This document shows, in pieces, positions 1 through 5,188 of a stretch of 5,188 nt of DNA (position 1 is the stretch's first letter; each line of letters starts with the position of its first letter). Both the position numbers and the translations under genes were made by a program. Below the pieces are notes generated by a model. The model had not been told where the DNA came from, ran no database searches, and saw nothing but the letters and a program-made list of their open reading frames with translations. Where the stretch lies: contig MBAA01000199.1 of assembly GCA_001940655.1 (NCBI GenBank), positions 26,033-31,220 of the forward strand, read 5' to 3'. The DNA is from Promethearchaeota archaeon CR_4 (GTDB lineage Archaea > Asgardarchaeota > Lokiarchaeia > Sigyniarchaeales > CR-4).

Positions 1-275
1 ATTTCAATAATTTCTGGACTGATCAGCACCGCATAATCGAGAGAGTGGTAGGGGGGTGCGGCTTCAAAGTTAATTTCCCGGGCAATCGCCTCTTCACCGT
101 GGACGCCGATGAGTAATCCCTCCCGTGCCTCAACTTTTTCCCCGAACTTCAGGTTATCCACTAAAATGACAGCTTCAAAGGGATAGCGAGGTCTGATTAA
201 AATTGCTCCGCTATACTCGCCGTGACGGAAGATTCCCCGCTTAGGATCCACAATGAAATTTTCATCATCGGTCAA
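1..275 (-). CDS. Unrecognised protein, N-terminal fragment (runs off the left edge)
   Basis: A stop-free minus-strand frame runs from just inside position 298 to the window edge and reads like real protein (for example GIFRHGEYSGAILIRPRYP and LLIGVHGEEAIAREINFE). About 91 residues are visible. The frame has no ATG. The start chosen is TTG at 275-273, giving MTDDENFIVDPKRG; GTG at 251-249 is a later alternative. A GGTG at 289-286 lies 10 bases before the TTG and resembles an archaeal ribosome-binding site, and a TATA-like ATTTAAAT at 313-320 would put the transcript start near 290. The visible part alternates short hydrophobic strands with turns, so it is probably beta-rich. It has no visible signal peptide or membrane segment. 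I do not recognise the family and assign no function. It is divergent from the ATPase gene at 403. That it is coding is fairly likely; the exact start is uncertain. Confidence 0.6.
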   Translation of the reverse strand, partial: MTDDENFIVDPKRGIFRHGEYSGAILIRPRYPFEAVILVDNLKFGEKVEAREGLLIGVHGEEAIAREINFEAAPPYHSLDYAVLISPEIIE

Positions 276-312
276 ATATGAACCGCACCAAGCTTTTCAT
301 AGCAGGTCGCTG

Positions 313-320
313 ATTTAAAT
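313..320 (-). promoter_or_regulatory. TATA-like box for the left-edge minus-strand gene
   Basis: ATTTAAAT lies about 26 bases before a predicted transcript start near 290, which would leave a leader of about 15 bases before the TTG at 275. The octamer is self-complementary, so its orientation comes only from its distance to the gene. The call rests on spacing and A/T content. Confidence 0.4.
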
Positions 321-369
321 AATTGTGATATCTACATCTACATAATATCTAAAGGGGCTCATAACTATA

Positions 370-377
370 CTTTTATA
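370..377 (+). promoter_or_regulatory. Archaeal TATA box of the ATPase gene (probable leaderless transcript)
   Basis: CTTTTATA is centred about 29 bases before the ATG at 403. Archaeal TATA boxes usually lie about 26-27 bases before the transcription start, so the start would fall at about 399-403, at or only a few bases before the ATG. No good Shine-Dalgarno sequence is present; AAGG at 387-390 is weak and 12 bases away. Leaderless transcription is therefore the best reading. Confidence 0.5.
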
Positions 378-402
378 CTCTCGAAAAAGGCATTTTCTAG
401 AA

Positions 403-1536
403 ATGTTTCCGAAGGAGGAGACACCTTTCGATAAATTCGTATCTCGAGGGGACCTCCCAGAAGACTTCGACATTCCTGGCCCACACGCAGAAATTGACGC
501 TGTTGTCGAGGAGGCGCTCACTGATCTCTATGAAACACGAGTCTCCAAAATCATCTCCGTTCTCGGGGAAAATGGAATTGGGAAAAGTCACCTGTTTTGG
601 GCACTTCGGAAAAAATTCTATGCTCAGGCAAATTTCGTTTACGTACCTGCGCCTATAACTAAAAAAGGCACCCTTTTCCACATCTACACTCGTTTTATGG
701 ATGATTTAGGCGAGGATCGCGTGCGAGAACTACTAGCCAAGATTGCCTCGAACTGGGGGAGTCGTTACAAAATTTATGGCGTATTTCGCACGACTGATGT
801 GCAGAGCGTTATCCGGCGGGCAATAAAACTGGAAACAACAGGAAAAACTGTAGATCGCACTTTAGAAGATTGCATCAAAGCGATCATAATATTCGATTTA
901 GATCCCGAGAACCGTGGCCTCGCCGAGCGGTGGATTTTTGGCGAACCTATGGATTTTGCAGAGTTGCAGATACTTGGTGTCGAACGGAACATGAAAGAAG
1001 AAGACACGGTTTTCGCAATGATGAAATTATTGATGGAAGCGATGGAAGAATCCTTGGTTCTTTTCTTGGACGAACTGGAAAAACCATTCCAGACTCCTGG
1101 TTTAAGTTTAGAGGTGGAGGGAATCGAAAAACACCCCCGGAATATCTTAGAGGTTATATACAAGCTGATCAACGAAACCTCAAATATGTTAGCCATTCTC
1201 TCAACAAATTCAAATGATTGGGAGCGAGTGCGGGAACACATACCCCCTCAACTGATGGAAAAGGTTGGCCCAAACTTGACATTTCGCCCGTTCACGTTAG
1301 AGGAATTTAAAACACTTTTCACGGATATCTTATCTAAATATTGGCGTGATCGCGAAATTGGGATTATTCAAGATCCTTGGTATCCACTTGATGAACGAAT
1401 TATTGAAGAAATCTTTCAAAAGGGGAAGTCAAATCCGAGGGAATGTTTGCGAATTCTAAAGAAGCTATTTTCTGCAATTGCTTTTGAAGAATGGGATGAA
1501 GAACAGGTTATAGAGAAGGCAAATGAAGAGATATAG
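403..1536 (+). CDS. AAA+/STAND-type P-loop ATPase, BrxD (DUF2791)/ORC-Cdc6-like
   Basis: A 377-residue, probably cytoplasmic ATP-binding protein. Visible motifs are Walker A GENGIGKS (55-62), Walker B LVLFLDELEK (218-227, with D223 and E224 as the metal and catalytic acids), a sensor-1-like LSTNSND (266-272), and a sensor-2-like SNPRECLRIL (343-352, R346). All are intact, so ATP hydrolysis is expected. Between Walker A and B lies a long helical insert ending in LAERWIFGEP and a LGVERNM segment. A WxxGE/LG pattern before the Walker B strand recalls the DUF2791 (BREX BrxD-type) ATPases and the wider ORC/Cdc6-like group; this is recognition by eye. No C-terminal winged helix, signal peptide or membrane segment is visible. 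The ATG at 403 is supported by the TATA box before it, and an in-frame stop (343-345) lies upstream. No methylase, helicase, nuclease or other BREX partner is in view, so its substrate is unknown. A replication, defence or signalling ATPase are all possible. Confidence 0.8.
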   Translation: MFPKEETPFDKFVSRGDLPEDFDIPGPHAEIDAVVEEALTDLYETRVSKIISVLGENGIGKSHLFWALRKKFYAQANFVYVPAPITKKGTLFHIYTRFMDDLGEDRVRELLAKIASNWGSRYKIYGVFRTTDVQSVIRRAIKLETTGKTVDRTLEDCIKAIIIFDLDPENRGLAERWIFGEPMDFAELQILGVERNMKEEDTVFAMMKLLMEAMEESLVLFLDELEKPFQTPGLSLEVEGIEKHPRNILEVIYKLINETSNMLAILSTNSNDWERVREHIPPQLMEKVGPNLTFRPFTLEEFKTLFTDILSKYWRDREIGIIQDPWYPLDERIIEEIFQKGKSNPRECLRILKKLFSAIAFEEWDEEQVIEKANEEI

Positions 1537-1549
1537 GGTAGGATCGAAG

Positions 1550-1555
1550 TTTTTT
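1550..1555 (+). terminator. Poly-T tract after the ATPase gene, probable archaeal terminator
   Basis: Six T residues begin 14 bases after the TAG stop (1534-1536). Short T tracts like this commonly end archaeal transcripts without needing a hairpin. More T-rich stretches follow at 1583-1586 and 1601-1605, so termination could be staggered over this gap. Confidence 0.4.
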
Positions 1556-1564
1556 GAATGATAT

Positions 1565-1594
1565 CCAAAATAATATTTTGGGTTTTACCAAAAT
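1565..1594. promoter_or_regulatory. Palindromic operator candidate with an extra half-site, before the Lrp/AsnC gene
   Basis: CCAAAATA-A-TATTTTGG (1565-1581) is a perfect 17-bp palindrome. After six bases (GTTTTA) comes a further half-site, CCAAAAT (1588-1594), which also pairs with the second arm as a 7-bp inverted repeat. The unit CCAAAAT thus occurs three times in alternating orientation, the two direct copies being 23 bp apart. Lrp/AsnC proteins bind such A/T-centred palindromes and often regulate their own genes, so an autoregulatory site is the leading reading. It lies about 30-60 bp before the probable TATA box. The TTTTGG/CCAAAA part could instead form a weak RNA hairpin that helps end the ATPase transcript. 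Confidence 0.5.
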
Positions 1595-1625
1595 TCTTAG
1601 TTTTTATTTGACGATTTACAAATCC

Positions 1626-1634
1626 TTTTTATAA
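1626..1634 (+). promoter_or_regulatory. TATA-like box of the Lrp/AsnC gene
   Basis: TTTTTATAA would place the transcript start near 1655. That is downstream of the GTG at 1636 but upstream of the TTG at 1678, and a GAAGG at 1665-1669 would then sit 8 bases before that TTG as a ribosome-binding site. Other A/T-rich candidates are TTTTTATTT at 1601-1609, which would suit the GTG, and 1646-1659, which would make the TTG leaderless. Confidence 0.4.
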
Positions 1635-1635
1635 T

Positions 1636-2190
1636 GTGCAAAATATTTTTAAAATATATCGAAAGAAGGCTTTTTCTTTGGCAAAAAAGAAGGAACGAAA
1701 GATAGAATTAGATTCAAAAGATCGTGCAATTCTACGCGCCCTCGAGGAAAATTGTAAAGTACCATATAAGGAAATGGGACGAAATCTTGGGTTTGTAGCA
1801 AGCACGATCCACGCCAGAGTCAAGAGGATGGAAGAACAAGGAGTCATCAAACAATTTAGTGCGTTGGTCGATCCGGATAAATTGGATTATCACGTCAATG
1901 CGATCTTGGGATTAAGCGTCGATCCTACGAAAATTTCCGATGTTGGAAATAAAATCTCCGAAATTCCGGAGGTAAGACTCGTAGCTAGCTCAACGGGTAA
2001 TCATGATTTGTTGGTTCATATCCTAGTCCCTGATAATTCACGCTTAGGAGAATTAATTTTAAAAATCAAGAGTATTGATGGCGTGCTTCAAGGGGCGGGA
2101 AACATCCACATTTCCATCTTTACAAGAGTTTACAAGGATTCTCATTATGTAGAACCAATAGTAGAAAGAGAAACCGCTCCCGATGTTTGA
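1636..2190 (+). CDS. Lrp/AsnC family transcription regulator
   Basis: A DNA-binding regulator of the feast/famine type, expected to form dimers and higher oligomers and to sense a small effector, often an amino acid. The family's HTH domain spans about residues 25-78: LDSKDRAILRALEEN, then YKEMGRNLGFVASTIHARV with the recognition helix near 54-65, then RMEEQGVIKQFSALVDPDK. A RAM effector-binding domain follows at about 86-166, with the typical ASSTGNHDLLVHI core (117-129). A short charged tail ends the protein. The boundary given is the upstream GTG (184 residues). The TTG at 1678, giving MAKKKERKIE just before the HTH (170 residues), fits usual family length better and has GAAGG 8 bases before it, so it may be the true start. 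The palindrome array at 1565-1594 suggests autoregulation. Its targets are unknown; the GH20 gene downstream is a candidate. Confidence 0.9.
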   Translation: MQNIFKIYRKKAFSLAKKKERKIELDSKDRAILRALEENCKVPYKEMGRNLGFVASTIHARVKRMEEQGVIKQFSALVDPDKLDYHVNAILGLSVDPTKISDVGNKISEIPEVRLVASSTGNHDLLVHILVPDNSRLGELILKIKSIDGVLQGAGNIHISIFTRVYKDSHYVEPIVERETAPDV

Positions 2191-2215
2191 TAGTGTTTAT
2201 CTGTAATTTCAATTC

Positions 2216-2223
2216 CTTTTAAA
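2216..2223 (+). promoter_or_regulatory. Possible TATA box for the GH20 gene
   Basis: CTTTTAAA lies 26 bases after the regulator's stop codon and would give a transcript start near 2245, with a leader of about 70 bases that contains the inverted repeat at 2255-2286. An alternative box is the A/T-rich ATTAATTTATTAA at 2304-2316, which would start transcription near 2336 and favour a later start codon. The sequence alone does not decide between them. Confidence 0.3.
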
Positions 2224-2254
2224 CAGTACAAGTCAAATCAGTAACAATCTTAAA

Positions 2255-2286
2255 GGTGTTAAATCAAAAATACTTGGGATAACACC
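2255..2286. promoter_or_regulatory. Inverted repeat GGTGTTA-N18-TAACACC before the GH20 gene
   Basis: Two perfect 7-bp arms, 2255-2261 and 2280-2286, are separated by 18 bases. Arm centres are 25 bp apart, about two and a half helical turns, so the arms lie on roughly opposite faces of the helix. It ends 29 bases before the ATG at 2316. It may be an operator for a dimeric regulator or, if transcribed, a loose stem in the leader. The arms do not match the CCAAAAT sites before the Lrp/AsnC gene, so binding by that regulator is not shown. Confidence 0.4.
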
Positions 2287-2315
2287 GGACACAAGATTAT
2301 GTGATTAATTTATTA

Positions 2316-5018
2316 ATGAAAGGCGTGGTTGTAATGGTTTCTATCTTCATAAGCGGAATGTCTCTCTCCAAATCTCCGGACATCGATCCATTTATCGGAT
2401 TGATTCCGGTCCCACGCCATGTTACTTTGCTGGAAGGGGGTATCTCCTTCACAAGCTACAGTAAGATCGTGTCTGACCTCCCTGAAGAGTATAAGTTTAT
2501 TTTACTACAAATCCAGCAGCAATTCCAACACCTCATGAAAGAAACGATAGGGTTAGAATCCCCGGAAGGTTCTCGCACGTTTAAATTGCCGAAGAAGTTG
2601 CAAGATTTTACCATAGAAGAATTCCGGCGTCCACATTTCGAACGGGAGGGGTATTTTTTGTGGGTAGACCAAGATGGTGTCTGTATGCAAGCACCGTCCA
2701 TGCGAGGGTTATTTTATGCAACCCGGACATTTTTCCAATTATTTTTAGAAGCAGGTGGCGTGTTCTGGATTCCCCGGTGCGAAATCATCGACTATCCTTC
2801 CTTAGAAATCCGAGGGGTCAGCGATGAGAACGCTCGAGGACAAGCGGGTAGCATAAATTCCTTGAAAAGGTATGTCGAAATACTCAGTTCTTTCAAAATA
2901 AATATGCTCCAAATGAATTTGGAGGACATGTTCCTATCTAAGAAGCACCCCAAAGCATCAGACGAAGAACGTGGTTGCTACTCGCACGATGAAATTCAAG
3001 AACTCGTCAATCATGCTGCGAAATACTTCGTGGACGTCTGTCCTATCCAAAACACATGCAGTCACATGGATAACTTATTCATTTTGCCCAGTTATTCTGA
3101 AATTGCTGAATTCCATCATGCGAGTACGTGCTTCGATATTTCCAACCCTAAATCTCTTGTTTATATCAAAGACCTCGTTGAAGAGGAGATCAACGCGTGG
3201 AGCGGGAGTTTTCACTTCCACATCGGGTGTGATGAATCATTTGATGTTGGAAAAGGTAGGTCGGCATCATATGTTAACGAAAAAGGCGGGAAAGGATTTG
3301 CTTACCTTGAATATTATTCAAAAGTGTATCAGATCGTGAAAGAATGCCTTGAAACGCGCCATAGTCGAGGAAATTTCCGCATCTACATGTATCATGACAT
3401 TCTTCATAAGTACGAAGAGATCTTGGAGCATCTACCAAAAGAGAATTTGATCGTGGATTATTGGAATTACAGTCCTAAGAAAAGATATAGAAAGCTTAAA
3501 AAGATAGTAGACGCGGGGTTTAATTTTGTGGTCACACCCTCGGCGATGGACTGGACACGATTTTATCCTTCAGAAACGAAAGCAGAGATGAATTTGGTCA
3601 ATATCGCCAAGTACGCCTCTCAATATGCAGAAAAAAAAGGCAAACGAAAAAATTTCTTGGGGATGATTAGTGCATCGTGGGGTGACCATCTCAATCCAAA
3701 CCTACGGGATACACGGTTATATAATTACGTGTTGTGCGGAGATGTGGCGTGGAATCTAGATGTCTGGAAGAGTTTTTCAAAAAGGACTAGCCAAGAGTTA
3801 CGTCTACCTCAATTCCGTTGTGCATTTGCAAGGCAATTCCTCCACATAGATCCTGGGAAATTCATCCAAGTGCAAGATGCGCTACGGAGCATTGAAGATA
3901 ATAACCGTCTCAAATTACGGTTAGGCTCCACTTTTGCTTTTGCGAATTTATTCATCCATCCTTATCAGTGGAGACCCAGGGTGAACACCCGGAACTTCCC
4001 TCAAATCATCAAAGAAATGGAACGCGTTGTTGCAACCTGCGAGGATTTGAAGACCTCTGCTGGGGGGAATAGTTTTTTCCTCGACCACCTGATAATTTCC
4101 GCTAGCCTTTTCCGCCTATACGCGAAAAAGATTATTAATAGCAGAAAAATTATGGCAAAAAAGTTTGAAAAATACTCCCCGAGGAAGGTGGAAACGATTC
4201 TCCCTGAGATCATCCAAATACGGGATGAATTTCAAGCGATGAAAGGTGAATATGCTCGGGTTTGGCGCATCTCTTGTAAGGAAGTGGGGTTGGCTGTTCA
4301 CTTGCAGAAATTTTGTTGGATGGTTCGATTTTATAATGAAATGATCGCCGCTTTCCAAAATGGAACGCAAAAAACCGCTAATCCCAACATCCCCTCGGAA
4401 TACATTTATTTTTACCCCAAACGGGAACCAAGATGCCCGAGCTATTTCCGCAAGAGCTTTCAAGTCACGGAACTACCCATTAAAGCGTTTATCCAGTGTG
4501 TCCCCTTCCAGTATGCCGAGATTTACGTCAATGGCAACTTCGTAGGAGAAGTAGAACGACGCTATACGATAAGCTATATGCACAACGTCCACGGGATCCG
4601 GTTTTTTGATATTACCAAGGAGCTCCACATTGGCGATAACAATATCGCCGTTAAAGTAATATCCTATAATGGTGGTTGGCCAATGGTGAATTTCTATGGA
4701 GAAATTTACACAAACCACGGACTGGATAAGATGATATATTCTGACAAATCTTGGTTTGGGATAGCGGGTCCTTCGCCACCTAGCGACTGGCAGACATGTG
4801 GTCTAGATATTAAGACTTGGAAACACGTGGACACATTTGGCAAACCGCCCGTAGGAATGGGGGCTCTATATTATCCCGATTTCGAACAGGGAATTGTTTC
4901 CCACCACACGAAAAACTTAGGGAGAGCAGCCGAAATTTTACCTCGCACCCGGATCGCGTTTGGATGGTTGCTCCGGTTAATAGCAAAATTGATCAACCGA
5001 TACCAATTATATAGCTAA
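2316..5018 (+). CDS. GH20-type glycoside hydrolase (beta-N-acetylhexosaminidase superfamily), multidomain
   Basis: A 900-residue enzyme expected to remove terminal beta-linked N-acetylglucosamine or N-acetylgalactosamine. A GH20b-like alpha/beta domain spans about 15-143 (core near 112-143). The catalytic barrel (about 159-480) begins with D159-x-P and R166-G, the usual substrate-binding arginine. It also has a conserved-type histidine, SHMDNL (H250), the acid pair HIGCDE (D306, E307; family consensus GGDE), YMYHD (357-361), DYWNY (381-385) and SWGD (454-457). The D-E pair fits substrate-assisted catalysis. A helical region follows (about 485-690), then a beta-sandwich (about 710-798, FRKSFQV, IYVNGNFVGE, DNNIAVKV) like the sugar-binding domains of rhamnosidases and GH2 enzymes, and an amphipathic basic tail (last 23 residues). 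The ATG at 2316 is chosen because GTGAT at 2301-2305 could pair with 16S rRNA; GTG 2301, ATG 2334 and ATG 2358 are alternatives. Starts up to 2334 leave a weak signal-peptide-like segment; 2358 gives a cytosolic protein. Substrate and location are unproven. Confidence 0.85.
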   Translation: MKGVVVMVSIFISGMSLSKSPDIDPFIGLIPVPRHVTLLEGGISFTSYSKIVSDLPEEYKFILLQIQQQFQHLMKETIGLESPEGSRTFKLPKKLQDFTIEEFRRPHFEREGYFLWVDQDGVCMQAPSMRGLFYATRTFFQLFLEAGGVFWIPRCEIIDYPSLEIRGVSDENARGQAGSINSLKRYVEILSSFKINMLQMNLEDMFLSKKHPKASDEERGCYSHDEIQELVNHAAKYFVDVCPIQNTCSHMDNLFILPSYSEIAEFHHASTCFDISNPKSLVYIKDLVEEEINAWSGSFHFHIGCDESFDVGKGRSASYVNEKGGKGFAYLEYYSKVYQIVKECLETRHSRGNFRIYMYHDILHKYEEILEHLPKENLIVDYWNYSPKKRYRKLKKIVDAGFNFVVTPSAMDWTRFYPSETKAEMNLVNIAKYASQYAEKKGKRKNFLGMISASWGDHLNPNLRDTRLYNYVLCGDVAWNLDVWKSFSKRTSQELRLPQFRCAFARQFLHIDPGKFIQVQDALRSIEDNNRLKLRLGSTFAFANLFIHPYQWRPRVNTRNFPQIIKEMERVVATCEDLKTSAGGNSFFLDHLIISASLFRLYAKKIINSRKIMAKKFEKYSPRKVETILPEIIQIRDEFQAMKGEYARVWRISCKEVGLAVHLQKFCWMVRFYNEMIAAFQNGTQKTANPNIPSEYIYFYPKREPRCPSYFRKSFQVTELPIKAFIQCVPFQYAEIYVNGNFVGEVERRYTISYMHNVHGIRFFDITKELHIGDNNIAVKVISYNGGWPMVNFYGEIYTNHGLDKMIYSDKSWFGIAGPSPPSDWQTCGLDIKTWKHVDTFGKPPVGMGALYYPDFEQGIVSHHTKNLGRAAEILPRTRIAFGWLLRLIAKLINRYQLYS

Positions 5019-5188
5019 TTTTTTCAACTCGGTCGCTACGAGGTCAGGCACTTCATGGAAGAGGCCGTGGTTCTGCTTCGGGATTACCACTAACTTGGAA
5101 CCCGAAATGCCGTTATGTAAATCTTGAGAGTGTGTGTATTTGAACAATGCATCTTGATCCCCCGTGATGATTAGTGTGGGTGTCTGGA
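5007..5188 (-). CDS. Alpha/beta hydrolase, C-terminal fragment (starts beyond the right edge)
   Basis: The last 59 residues of a minus-strand gene that enters from the right. The segment PTLIITGDQDALF carries the strand and turn that hold the catalytic acid in alpha/beta-hydrolase-fold enzymes (the second D, codon 5153-5151). KLVVIPKQNHGLFHEVPDL carries the catalytic histidine (codon 5069-5067), followed by the usual final helix, ending KKLAI. The nucleophile elbow lies outside the window, so the substrate (ester, peptide, lipid or other) cannot be inferred. The TAA stop (5009-5007) lies inside the 3' end of the GH20 gene, giving a 12-bp tail-to-tail overlap. Confidence 0.8.
   Translation of the reverse strand, partial: QTPTLIITGDQDALFKYTHSQDLHNGISGSKLVVIPKQNHGLFHEVPDLVATELKKLAI
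5019..5024 (+). terminator. Poly-T tract directly after the GH20 stop codon
   Basis: Six T residues follow the TAA at 5016-5018 without a gap and are a plausible archaeal transcription end for the GH20 gene. On the other strand the same bases are part of the two lysine codons of the alpha/beta hydrolase C-terminus (KKLAI), so the signal lies inside a coding region. Confidence 0.4.

Noticed and set aside
330..341. Tandem ATCTAC repeat in the divergent intergenic region
   Set aside because: Two copies of a 6-mer in A/T-rich DNA are expected by chance, and no symmetry or spacing ties them to the promoters.
397..681. Minus-strand open frame opposite the start of the ATPase gene
   Set aside because: It lies antisense to a gene with clear ATPase motifs and its translation has no recognisable domain.
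774..1241. Minus-strand open frame of 155 codons inside the ATPase gene
   Set aside because: Its serine- and arginine-rich, low-information translation is typical of an antisense shadow, and the plus-strand gene here contains Walker B and sensor 1.
403..1536. A complete BREX defence system
   Set aside because: Only a BrxD-like ATPase is seen. No methylase, PglZ-type phosphatase, BrxC or BrxL is in the window, so the system cannot be claimed.
2316..2370. A clear signal peptide on the GH20 enzyme
   Set aside because: The segment MKGVVVMVSIFISGMSLS is short, depends on which start codon is used, and lacks a convincing cleavage site, so secretion is left open.
4116..4463. Minus-strand open frame inside the GH20 gene
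   Set aside because: It is antisense to a continuous, well-structured coding region and shows no motif of its own.
1..5188. tRNA, rRNA, CRISPR array, insertion sequence or attachment site
   Set aside because: Reading both strands showed no cloverleaf, no spaced identical repeats, no transposase and no terminal inverted repeats.

Overview
The window looks like chromosomal DNA of an archaeon. The evidence is A/T-rich TATA-like boxes about 25-30 bases before gene starts, at least one probable leaderless gene, little Shine-Dalgarno signal, poly-T tracts just after stop codons, frequent TTG/GTG start candidates, and an archaeal-style Lrp/AsnC regulator. An uncultivated lineage (Asgard, Bathyarchaeia or similar) would fit, but nothing here settles the phylum.

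Layout from left to right: (1) positions 1-275, minus strand: the N-terminal part of an unrecognised protein that leaves the window on the left. (2) 276-402: a short divergent intergenic region with one TATA-like box for each direction. (3) 403-1536, plus: a 377-residue P-loop AAA+/STAND-type ATPase with intact Walker A, Walker B, sensor 1 and sensor 2 motifs. Its layout recalls the DUF2791/BrxD and ORC/Cdc6-like ATPases, but no partner genes are visible. (4) 1537-1635: A/T-rich intergenic DNA holding a poly-T terminator and a perfect 17-bp palindrome with a third half-site. (5) 1636-2190, plus: an Lrp/AsnC transcription regulator (HTH plus RAM domain). (6) 2191-2315: intergenic DNA with a GGTGTTA-N18-TAACACC inverted repeat. 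(7) 2316-5018, plus: a large GH20-type glycoside hydrolase (beta-N-acetylhexosaminidase superfamily) with a helical region and a C-terminal beta-sandwich. (8) 5007-5188, minus: the C-terminal end of an alpha/beta hydrolase, convergent with and overlapping the GH20 gene by 12 bp.

The genes look like separate transcription units rather than one operon, since each gap carries its own promoter or terminator signals. The most coherent functional idea is that the Lrp-type regulator controls itself through the palindrome before it, and possibly the GH20 gene downstream. The two candidate operators do not share a sequence, so the second link is weak. No RNA gene, CRISPR array, insertion sequence or clear mobile element was seen. 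I did not find a convincing new multi-gene system. The items most worth following up are the orphan BrxD-like ATPase, the three-half-site palindrome array before the Lrp gene, and the archaeal GH20 enzyme with its extra domains.
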